The notes beneath the pieces were generated by a model that was not told the DNA's origin, searched no databases, and saw nothing but the letters and a program-made list of their open reading frames with translations. Below, piece after piece: positions 26,421 to 33,403 of a DNA stretch of 64,000 bases. The translations under genes were made by a program, and so were the position numbers. Location of the stretch: assembly GCF_003319105.1 (NCBI RefSeq), contig NZ_QOHH01000004.1, positions 240,061 through 304,060 of the forward strand, read 5' to 3'. The stretch is from Blastococcus sp. TF02-09. Its GTDB lineage: Bacteria; Actinomycetota; Actinomycetes; Mycobacteriales; Geodermatophilaceae. Within the stretch, counting starts at the first letter, position 1. The number at the start of each line of letters is the position of its first letter.

Positions 26421-26855
26421 GTGACATCGAACGTTGGTATCGGGCTGTCGACGGCGGGAAGCACGTTCTTCCCGACCGCCAGCCCTGCCGTGCCGATGGC
26501 ACCTTCGACGCCGGGGGCGCAAGACCTCGCCCAGCGCGTCAATTCGGTGACCGGGTTGACCAGAGCCGCTCTACGAGTGCTGGACCGAGCGGCTCTGCAG
26601 CAAACGCTGGAGGAGCTCTGCGCTCAACTCGGCGGACCGTCGTCGGCGGCTGTGGTGGGCGGTGACCTCCACGCAAACGGCACCGCGCGCATCCCCAGCC
26701 TCGTCGCGGTGTGGCTGATCGGGCAGGTCTCGGAGGCCTACGCCCCAGGACGGAAGCTCGTGAAGCTCTCACAGGTCCAGGACGTCGACGTCCTGAGGAG
26801 CATCGGCGGCGTGGCGAACTTGCTGATCCGCGCAATCCGCAGAGACATGGAGTAG
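26421..26855 (+). CDS. Acyl-carrier-protein-like small protein
   Basis: The 144-residue product starts at GTG 26421. The first 35 residues are Ser/Thr/Pro-rich and disordered. From 45 the layout is that of a carrier protein: helix AALQQTLEELCAQL, loop, then IPSLVAVWLIGQVSEAY with Ser93 where the phosphopantetheine Ser stands in ACPs (the usual Asp before it is Pro), and a final helix VANLLIRAIRR. The call is strengthened by the AcpS-type transferase two genes downstream. There is no fatty-acid or polyketide enzyme nearby, so the cargo is unknown. The resemblance is at motif level only. Confidence 0.52.
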   Translation: MTSNVGIGLSTAGSTFFPTASPAVPMAPSTPGAQDLAQRVNSVTGLTRAALRVLDRAALQQTLEELCAQLGGPSSAAVVGGDLHANGTARIPSLVAVWLIGQVSEAYAPGRKLVKLSQVQDVDVLRSIGGVANLLIRAIRRDME

Positions 26856-26861
26856 ATCCGC

Positions 26862-27713
26862 ATGAGTAGTTACATCGAGCCCGCCCCAAACCTCAGTGAG
26901 GCATGGCTGCGCACACTCGAGCATGTCGTTGCCAGCGGCGGGCACGCCGTCAACGTGATCACCACCGTCGAGAACCCTCTCGCCGCCGAGTGTGGCCAAG
27001 TGCGCGCGGCCATCGACGAGGTCCTCACAGTCGGCCACCGCGGCGACGTGCGACTTCAGTCGGTCGAAACCGTGGCGGGCACCATCTTCCCGCGTGATCT
27101 CTACGCCGACACAGGACTCATCTACCGCGTCGACCTTGATGCAGAGGAGCGCGCGAAGCTGGATGCGAGTGCTGCAGGTCTCTACGACGCCTATGTGGAT
27201 GTGCTCCCCCTCCTGACCACTGACCAGGCGAACAATCGAGGGACCTACTTCGGGCGCATGGTGAGCTGGCCGGGCAAGGCGGGGGGTGGCAGGAACCAAC
27301 TCGCGGACCGCGTCACACGCCTGCGCCGGAGCCTCGACACGGGCAAGGCGCAGCGCAATCTCGAAGACGTCGCGGTAGGCGGCGAGGCCGAGCTCATCGA
27401 CGACTGCCCTGGGCTGCAGATCTACGCCGCCAGCGACCGGCGAGAGCGGGGGTTTCCCTGCCTCGTCCACGTCGATCTCACGCTCTACCAGGGGCGGCTC
27501 AGCATGGCGGCCACGTATCGTCACCAGTACCTGATGACGAAGGCGTACGGCAATCTCCTTGGCCTGAGTCGACTCCTCGGCTTCCTGGCGCAACAGACCG
27601 GCTTCGGGGTCGGTGAGTTGATGGTGAATGCGACCTTCGCGGACGCCGAGCAAGGCACGTACACCAAGCGAGGTGTCACAGCCCTCCTGGCCGACGCCCG
27701 AGCCGGGGCGTAG
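26862..27713 (+). CDS. Thymidylate-synthase-like protein
   Basis: The 283-residue product begins 6 bp after the previous stop. The C-terminal half follows the thymidylate synthase core: FPCLVHVDLTLYQGRLSMA puts Cys200 at the place of the catalytic PC motif. TYRHQYLMTKAYGNLLGL has Asn231 at the place of the nucleotide-binding Asn, and FLAQQTGFGVGEL follows. TS-superfamily enzymes methylate or hydroxymethylate C5 of dUMP or dCMP. The N-terminal half is divergent and the classical folate C-terminus is absent, so substrate and reaction are open. The kinase and MazG fusion in the same operon supports a nucleotide substrate. Confidence 0.68.
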   Translation: MSSYIEPAPNLSEAWLRTLEHVVASGGHAVNVITTVENPLAAECGQVRAAIDEVLTVGHRGDVRLQSVETVAGTIFPRDLYADTGLIYRVDLDAEERAKLDASAAGLYDAYVDVLPLLTTDQANNRGTYFGRMVSWPGKAGGGRNQLADRVTRLRRSLDTGKAQRNLEDVAVGGEAELIDDCPGLQIYAASDRRERGFPCLVHVDLTLYQGRLSMAATYRHQYLMTKAYGNLLGLSRLLGFLAQQTGFGVGELMVNATFADAEQGTYTKRGVTALLADARAGA

Positions 27714-27717
27714 GCAC

Positions 27718-28143
27718 ATGCAGGTATCCGCCGGGGTCGGAGTCGACATCGTCAGGATCGGGCAGTTGGAAGCCATGCTCGCAAACGGCGGCTCGTCCTT
27801 CCAGCAGCTGTGCTGGACGGTGGACGAGCTGGTGCACTGCGACGGCTCCGCGCCCAGACTCGCCGCGCGATGGGCCGCTAAGGAAGCCGTGATGAAGGCC
27901 CTCGGGCGAGGCATCGGCGACATCGACCCCACCGACATCGAGATCGCAGGGTCTGACGGGCAACAGCCGGCCGTGCGTCTGCGCGGGTCCGCGTGGGCCT
28001 TGGCCGAAGAGCTGCAGGTCGATCTCGCCGTTTCGATGAGCCATGAGGATGACCTCGCCATCGCTGTCGTCGTCGCGACGCCTCGCTCGTCAGGTGGATG
28101 CGCGCGCTGCCACCAGGAAGGTGGAGACCATGGAACCGAATGA
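27718..28143 (+). CDS. AcpS-type 4'-phosphopantetheinyl transferase
   Basis: The 141-residue product carries the full AcpS signature: GVGVDIVRIGQLEAM near the start (magnesium-binding Asp), LAARWAAKEAVMKALG in the middle (Glu and Lys of the WxxKEA motif) and VSMSHEDDLAIAVVV near the end. It would move the phosphopantetheine arm of CoA to a Ser of a carrier protein. It is coupled to the XRE gene (14-bp overlap) and differs from the housekeeping acpS setting, so a dedicated role for the carrier-like protein upstream is likely. Confidence 0.88.
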   Translation: MQVSAGVGVDIVRIGQLEAMLANGGSSFQQLCWTVDELVHCDGSAPRLAARWAAKEAVMKALGRGIGDIDPTDIEIAGSDGQQPAVRLRGSAWALAEELQVDLAVSMSHEDDLAIAVVVATPRSSGGCARCHQEGGDHGTE

Positions 28144-28525
28144 GCAGCAGGCGGTGGGGCGACGACTCCGAGCGGCACGGGAAACCCTCGGCCTCACCCA
28201 GGAGGATGTCGCCGGCGCGCTGGGCATCCAGAGGACGAGCGTCATCGCCATGGAAGCCGGCAGGCGCAATGTGAGCGCGTTGGAGCTGCGGCGGCTGGCG
28301 CGTCTCTACCGGCGAAGCGTGGCGTGGATCCTCGGTGAAGAGGACGTCGAACCTGCGGTCTCGGAGGATCGGGCGCTCTACCGGGCGACCGCGGAGCTGT
28401 CTCCGGAGGACAGGGCACAGGTGTTGCGGTTCGCAGAGTTTCTTGCCGCGGCCAAGCCCTCGACCGAGGCCGGAGTACGGCCGCGCGCCGCAGCCCGACG
28501 CCGGATCACGCCTGAGGACGGCTAA
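28130..28525 (+). CDS. XRE-family transcriptional regulator
   Basis: The 131-residue product starts at ATG 28130, with AAGGTGGAG just upstream; longer in-frame starts would lie deep in the previous gene. The N-terminal HTH is complete (GRRLRAARETLGLTQEDVAG, IQRTSVIAMEAGRRNVS). The C-terminal helix (SPEDRAQVLRFAEFLAAAK) is typical of regulators paired with ImmA/IrrE peptidases. It probably binds the dyad at 26393-26415 to repress the operon and could be cleaved by the downstream metallopeptidase, as ImmA does to ImmR. Confidence 0.86.
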   Translation: MEPNEQQAVGRRLRAARETLGLTQEDVAGALGIQRTSVIAMEAGRRNVSALELRRLARLYRRSVAWILGEEDVEPAVSEDRALYRATAELSPEDRAQVLRFAEFLAAAKPSTEAGVRPRAAARRRITPEDG

Positions 28526-28531
28526 TCGATC

Positions 28532-29854
28532 ATGGTGACTCGTGCGCAGATGCGGCACGCGCTGCAGGAAGCCGACAGGCTGCTGGCAGACCTAGACGTC
28601 GATCAGGAGGCGCCGGTCGACGTCTTCACCATCATCGACCAGATGGGTCTGTGGCTGGTCTTCAACCGTCTCGACAACCTCCTCGGCGCGGTGGTTCCCC
28701 ATGGCGACGGTGGGGTCATGCTGAGCACTCAGCGCGGAGCGGCGGTTCAGCGCTACACCGCCGCTCACGAGATCGCGCACTGGATTCTCGACTACGGCGA
28801 GACGACCTTCGACACAGCGGACGACGTCTACCACCCGACGGCCGACCGCGAGTTCCTCGCTCAGATCTTTGCCAGTCAGCTGTTGATGCCGCCGCCGCTG
28901 GTGTTTGCGATGTGCGCGCGCTACGGCATCCAAGACGCCCGAACCGCGACACCGGAAGTCGTCTATCTCCTGGCTCGGGACATCGGGTCGAGCTACGAGG
29001 CCGCGGCACGTCAATTGGCCAATCTAGAGATCATCACCCGGTCGCGACGTGACGCGCTGCTCAAGATTCGGCCCGCCACGATCAAGGCCGAGCTGTGCCG
29101 AGGTCATCAGCCGAACGGCGCCGTCGACGTCTGGCCCGTTGGCTGGGACTCGGCGGGGGCTGCGCTGAGCATCACGGAGGGCGACGAGGTTGTCGTCCTT
29201 CTCCCCGAAAACCGGACGACCGGCTACCGCTGGCTTACCGACGACGACTTCCGACGCCGCGCGGGGCGCACTGTCAGGCAGCCGCCGCCGATTCAAGAGT
29301 CCGACGCGGTCGTCGCTGACCCCGACTGGCTACCGTCCCCGCCGCTCCATCCGACAAGTGCTGTCGCCGTAGGGCGGGCGCTCGCCCGGGTGCCGGGAAA
29401 CACGGGCGCGGTCCGCCTGCTGCCGCCGACCGAGCCCTCCACACCGGAAAGCACGCCACCCGCGTTGACCCACCCTCTGGCCGTGGTCGACGACCAGTTC
29501 CAGGCCGCTCGCCGCTCCGTGGCTGCCTCGCAGCGACGGGCGGCGCGTCGCGCAATCGCCCAGGGTGGCCCTCCAGAATCGGGGGGCGACGCGTCCGCGG
29601 TGCGGACCGGCGGCGGGCACGACGCCGTCTCGATCGCCGGCACCGGAACTCGGCTGCTGGCCTTGCGGTCTGTGAGCGAGGGGCGAGATGCCGTTGAGCT
29701 CGCCTACAGCTCCGCCTACGACCCAGCGGCGCCGACGGTGGAGACGTACCGGCTGGAGGTCGAGGTCGTGCCGAGCCCGGACGTGTTGCGCCGCCGCGCA
29801 CTCCTCTCGATCGACCTCGACGAGGACGAGCAGGACACGCATGACCGGGAGTGA
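28532..29854 (+). CDS. ImmA/IrrE metallopeptidase fused to a chagasin-like (I42) inhibitor domain
   Basis: The 440-residue product has an N-terminal ImmA/IrrE domain (about 1-165) with zinc motif HEIAH (His79, Glu80, His83) and EFLAQIFASQLLMP supplying the third ligand. From about 205 a second domain resembles chagasin inhibitors of papain-like proteases: ITEGDEVVVLLPENRTTGYRW (NRTTG 227-231 matches the NPTTG inhibitory loop). After a long Ala/Pro-rich insertion come TGTRLLALRSV, VELAYSSAYDP and YRLEVEVV. The next gene, overlapping by 14 bp, encodes a papain-like peptidase, which supports the inhibitor reading. The RPW/F loop of chagasin is not conserved. Confidence 0.8.
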   Translation: MVTRAQMRHALQEADRLLADLDVDQEAPVDVFTIIDQMGLWLVFNRLDNLLGAVVPHGDGGVMLSTQRGAAVQRYTAAHEIAHWILDYGETTFDTADDVYHPTADREFLAQIFASQLLMPPPLVFAMCARYGIQDARTATPEVVYLLARDIGSSYEAAARQLANLEIITRSRRDALLKIRPATIKAELCRGHQPNGAVDVWPVGWDSAGAALSITEGDEVVVLLPENRTTGYRWLTDDDFRRRAGRTVRQPPPIQESDAVVADPDWLPSPPLHPTSAVAVGRALARVPGNTGAVRLLPPTEPSTPESTPPALTHPLAVVDDQFQAARRSVAASQRRAARRAIAQGGPPESGGDASAVRTGGGHDAVSIAGTGTRLLALRSVSEGRDAVELAYSSAYDPAAPTVETYRLEVEVVPSPDVLRRRALLSIDLDEDEQDTHDRE

Positions 29855-30590
29855 CGTTCCGTCGGAATCGGAACCGGGCGCTGGTCCGCCCCACCGACCC
29901 GACGTCGACCTCCGGCACCTGCTTACCGGCGCCCTGATGGACCAGGGTCCGCGACCGGTCTGCCTTCCCTTCGCCCTCAGTCACGCTCATGGGACCCTCG
30001 TCAACGCGTACTCAGGGAACGGCGGCGGTGCGGCCATGGCTCCCGAGGCGATCTGGTGGCATTGCACCGTTCGTGGGCACACGTCCACCGGCGGAATGCT
30101 GCTAGAGCATGGCGCCGTCGCACTCCGCGACTCCGGCCAGCCGTCGCTGGCCTCCTGGCCCTGGAACCGGCACCTGGGCGTGGGTACCGAGGATCCCCCC
30201 ACAGCGGTCGGGCAGCCGCCGTGGCACCGAGCAACGGTCCTGGAGTTCGACCTCGCCCACGACGGTGTCGAGGACCAACTCGAAGAGGCACTCGCCGCCG
30301 GACACCCCGTCGTCCTGATCGTGGAGGTGACCCGCGAGTTCGAGAACGCCGGGCCAGACGGGTCCATCGAGCTCCCCGACATCCGCAGCCCGGAGGGGGA
30401 CTACCACGCTGTACTGGCCGTCGGCGCGGCCACTCATTCGGATGCCCGTCGTCGACTCTTGATCCGCAACAGCTGGGGGCCGTACTGGGGTGCCGGAGGG
30501 TACGGCTGGTTGCCGCTGGACTACCTGGTCGCGAACGCAGTGCAAGCCGCCGTGCTCATCCCCCCGGCCCCGACGAACGGAGCACCGTGA
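29841..30590 (+). CDS. Papain-like (C1) cysteine peptidase
   Basis: The 249-residue product shows all four papain active-site elements: Gln35 and Cys41 in DQGPRPVCLPFA (same six-residue spacing as papain Gln19-Cys25), His189 in DYHAVLAVG, and Asn210 in RNSWGPYWGAGGYGWLP. There is no signal peptide and no propeptide of normal length, so it should act in the cytoplasm and need other restraint. The inhibitor-like domain encoded immediately upstream is the obvious candidate. It overlaps the MazG-kinase gene by one base. The target protein is unknown. Confidence 0.87.
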   Translation: MTGSDVPSESEPGAGPPHRPDVDLRHLLTGALMDQGPRPVCLPFALSHAHGTLVNAYSGNGGGAAMAPEAIWWHCTVRGHTSTGGMLLEHGAVALRDSGQPSLASWPWNRHLGVGTEDPPTAVGQPPWHRATVLEFDLAHDGVEDQLEEALAAGHPVVLIVEVTREFENAGPDGSIELPDIRSPEGDYHAVLAVGAATHSDARRRLLIRNSWGPYWGAGGYGWLPLDYLVANAVQAAVLIPPAPTNGAP

Positions 30591-32086
30591 TGGACATCGA
30601 CGACTACCAGCGGGAGGCGCGCCGCACCGACATCCTGCCGCCCGACGACTTCACGCTGCCTCTGCTCGGGCTCGCCGGTGAGATCGGGAATCTCGCGGCT
30701 GAGGTGAAGAAGCGCGAGCGAGACGCCCTAGGCTATCGCGGCTTCCGGGAGGAAGTGCGCGAAGAACTCGGGGATCTCCTTTGGTACGCGGCCGCACTCG
30801 CCCGGCGGTGCGACGTTGACCTCGGACAAGTCCTCGCAGACAACCTCCACAAGACCGAAGAGCGGTATGTCCGGCCGCCGGCACCACCGCCGCACGTCCT
30901 GTTCGACGACGGGCTTGACCCCGCCGAACAGCTCCCTCGTCAGATCGACATCACCTTCGTCGAGTCGCTTGAGACCGATCGAGGAGCCGAACCCGTACCG
31001 GTGGTACGGATCTACCGCGGCGAGAAGGCGGTCGGCGACCCGCTCGACGACAACAGCGACGACAACGACGACTATCGCTACCACGATGCCCTTCACCTGG
31101 GTCACATGGCGCTTCTCGGCTGGTCGCCGACCATGCGTGGGCTGCTCGAGGTGAAACGACGCAGCAGCCCGGACACCAACCGGGTTCAGGACGGCGGCAG
31201 GGCCGCAGTAATCGAGGAGGGGCTGGCGGCCTACGTCTTCTCCGTGGCCTCCGAGCACAGCTTCTTCGCCACCGGCGATCGTGTTCCCGCCGACGTCATC
31301 AAGGCCTGCCGAAAGATGACCAGCCACCTGGAGGTGGCTCAGCGAAGCTCGGCTGACTGGGAGTACGCCATCCTCGGCGGGTACGCGATGTTCCGTGCCC
31401 TCCGGCAGCACCGGGGCGGCACAGTCCGCGCGGACTTGGGCGCCCGTACGCTCACCTTCACGCCACCGTCCCCGCAACCACAGCCTGCGCCGACGCTGAT
31501 CCTGAAGCCAGGAAAGGTCATCGTCTTCGAAGGCCTCGACAAGGCGGGTAAGAGCACCCAGCGCGACCTGCTCGAATCTGTGGTCGATCGGAACTCGACC
31601 TCGTTCGTGCACATGCCGTCCGGGGTCGCTGACTTCACCCGCCGCCTCTACCGCCTGCTGGAGACCCGACCGCCCGTAGGGCCACTCGCGCGGCAACTGG
31701 CCCACCTGTCCTGTCACAGCGAGTCCATCGACGAGTTGATCGACGCGACGCGACGCGGAACTCTCGTCCTCGACCGCTGGTGGTGGTCAACTTGGGCCTA
31801 CGGCTGGTATGCGACCGGGGGGAACCTCGGCCTCTCAGAGACCACATTTCGCTCGCTCATCGACGACGTGTGGTCGGACCTGGAGGCAGATGTCGTCTTC
31901 CTATTTCTCACCGCGCACGTGTCCGACGACAACAACGCCGCCGGCGTGAGAGAGGGATACGAGGCGCTCGCCGCGGCCGCCCCCGACCAAGTCGTTGTCG
32001 TTCCCCCCATGAGCGTTCCGGACACGCACGCGTTCATCACGGAGGAACTGCGCCGACGCGGCTTGGTCGAGTCAGGCGAGAGCTAA
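30590..32086 (+). CDS. MazG-like / helical / thymidylate kinase fusion
   Basis: The 498-residue product has three parts. Residues 1-100 are a MazG-like NTP pyrophosphohydrolase (AGEIGNLAAEVKKRE, VREELGDLLWYAAALA with the Glu/Asp metal ligands). Residues 150-285 form a helical domain with YRYHDALHLGHMALLGW and AVIEEGLAAYVFSVASEHSF, seen in other MazG-type proteins. From 305 there is a thymidylate kinase: P-loop FEGLDKAGKSTQ near 312-323, and DRWWWSTWAYGWY. It could remove dTTP and phosphorylate an unusual thymidine-like monophosphate, presumably the product of the TS-like enzyme. The stop lies 15 bp inside the convergent gene. Confidence 0.85.
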   Translation: MDIDDYQREARRTDILPPDDFTLPLLGLAGEIGNLAAEVKKRERDALGYRGFREEVREELGDLLWYAAALARRCDVDLGQVLADNLHKTEERYVRPPAPPPHVLFDDGLDPAEQLPRQIDITFVESLETDRGAEPVPVVRIYRGEKAVGDPLDDNSDDNDDYRYHDALHLGHMALLGWSPTMRGLLEVKRRSSPDTNRVQDGGRAAVIEEGLAAYVFSVASEHSFFATGDRVPADVIKACRKMTSHLEVAQRSSADWEYAILGGYAMFRALRQHRGGTVRADLGARTLTFTPPSPQPQPAPTLILKPGKVIVFEGLDKAGKSTQRDLLESVVDRNSTSFVHMPSGVADFTRRLYRLLETRPPVGPLARQLAHLSCHSESIDELIDATRRGTLVLDRWWWSTWAYGWYATGGNLGLSETTFRSLIDDVWSDLEADVVFLFLTAHVSDDNNAAGVREGYEALAAAAPDQVVVVPPMSVPDTHAFITEELRRRGLVESGES

Positions 32087-33094
32087 TGAACGGTTTCGAT
32101 TGGCGCCGACCGGTGTCGGGTCGAGACCCCATTTGGGCGGGAACGCGGGCAGCGACAGCGGGCCCATGGCGCTAAAATTTTGTTTGATGCGTGTGCGATT
32201 ACCGATTCCTCGCCGCGCGGGGTGCGCGATGCGGGCGTACTTGTCGGTTTCGCAGAAAAGATTCTGACAATCGATCAGCTTCAGTCGCCGACCGAACAGG
32301 TCGTGAAAGTCAATCCCGTAGTGCTCGATCTGCTGCTCCTGGGTGTCCACCATCCACCGGATGAGATCCGACGCTGCGACTCCGTCAGCGTCAGGGAAGC
32401 ACTTCTTCAGGCCACTGATCGCCCCGGGCCCGGCCACGACAAAATCATCCTCGTCAAAGTCGAGCAAAGTCGAGTAGTTGAGGTCGACCGTCAGCTGGTA
32501 GGCCAGGAACGGCCCGAGCGACGGGTAGGAGGCGAGCAGGTGAAAAACGTCCTCCAAGCTCCTGGCGCGCGCTAGCTTGCCGTCGAGGCCACTAGCCATC
32601 ATGTGCTCGACCAGCGCCAGGTGGTTCCGGTGCTTCCGGGCATGCCCAAACGGTGGAGACGGGATGATGTAGGCAGCCGAATAGACTCGGCTGCCTCTCA
32701 GCATTAGATCGTCGAGGATGCGGGCGTAGGAGTCGACGTCGAAGTCTGCCGCGGTGACCTCGCCACGCTCGGCCTCGATCGCCCGCCACGTGTCAGGCCT
32801 GTTGAAGAACCTGAACAATAGCGTGCGGAGAAGAACATCACGTGCGGCCTGCGGGCCGTCGTAGAGCACGCGAATAAGGGCTTGCGATACACGATCGGCG
32901 GCGCGATAGGCGTTAGTGAACCGGTACTGAGCGACGATTGGGTCGGAAGTCCACGGCGCGGACTGCCCTGACAGCCGAGCGTGATAGACGCGCTGGCGCT
33001 CAGCCGCGAAGGTCCAGTAGCTGGCCAGCACCTCCGAGGCGACGACGTGGCGCCCCGCGACCCGTCCCGACCACACCCGCGTCGTCATCTCCAT
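32072..33094 (-). CDS. 5-hmdU DNA kinase helical-domain / thymine pyrophosphorylase-type family protein
   Basis: The 340-residue product starts at ATG 33094 (MEMTTRVW). It follows the pattern of the HMUDK-helical / alpha-glutamyl-putrescinyl-thymine pyrophosphorylase family: YWTFAAERQRVYHARLSG, YRFTNAYRAADRVSQALI, FFNRPDTW, PPFGHARKHRNHL, DLNYSTLLDFDEDDFVVAGP, and LIDCQNLFCETDKYARIAHP. Members are linked to hypermodification of 5-hydroxymethyluracil in phage and bacterial DNA. No P-loop kinase is fused here; the kinase activity may come from the convergent MazG-kinase gene. The ends of the two genes overlap by 15 bp. Confidence 0.78.
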   Translation of the reverse strand: MEMTTRVWSGRVAGRHVVASEVLASYWTFAAERQRVYHARLSGQSAPWTSDPIVAQYRFTNAYRAADRVSQALIRVLYDGPQAARDVLLRTLLFRFFNRPDTWRAIEAERGEVTAADFDVDSYARILDDLMLRGSRVYSAAYIIPSPPFGHARKHRNHLALVEHMMASGLDGKLARARSLEDVFHLLASYPSLGPFLAYQLTVDLNYSTLLDFDEDDFVVAGPGAISGLKKCFPDADGVAASDLIRWMVDTQEQQIEHYGIDFHDLFGRRLKLIDCQNLFCETDKYARIAHPARRGIGNRTRIKQNFSAMGPLSLPAFPPKWGLDPTPVGANRNRSLALA

Positions 33095-33403
33095 CCGGTG
33101 ACCTGCCCTACGTGAGCGCCCGGCCCGGTTCGTCGATGCAGCGGTCCGGCTGCCGGACGGGAGCCGGGTCCTTGCGGATGTTAGGGGACGCCGCTGACAA
33201 GCTTCGGGCGATCCTGGCCGTCGTGCCACGGTGTCGCGGTCAGCTCCGTGGGTGCGGCAGGTCGGGGGCCAAGCGATCGAGTCAGAGGTGCAGAGCCCTT
33301 GCCGGCTATGCAGTCCGGGGACGATCGCCACGACCGGCCGGGGTGGCGTCCGATGGCAAGCCTGGGCAGTCGGGCGGAACGGCGGAGTTCACCCTCGCTC
33401 GGG
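33095..33403 (-). other. Intergenic gap between relaxase and HMUDK-like gene
   Basis: This 309-bp interval separates two genes on the minus strand. Frames crossing it are shadows of the relaxase reading. I see no RNA gene and no convincing terminator. A promoter for the HMUDK-like gene would have to be here. Confidence 0.45.

Noticed and set aside
25993..26502. Minus-strand frame containing DFNELPAAITTLYFKVNFYR
   Set aside because: A short stretch looks protein-like, but the frame runs through the DUF4913-like gene and has no start signal or known family; kept only as a curiosity.
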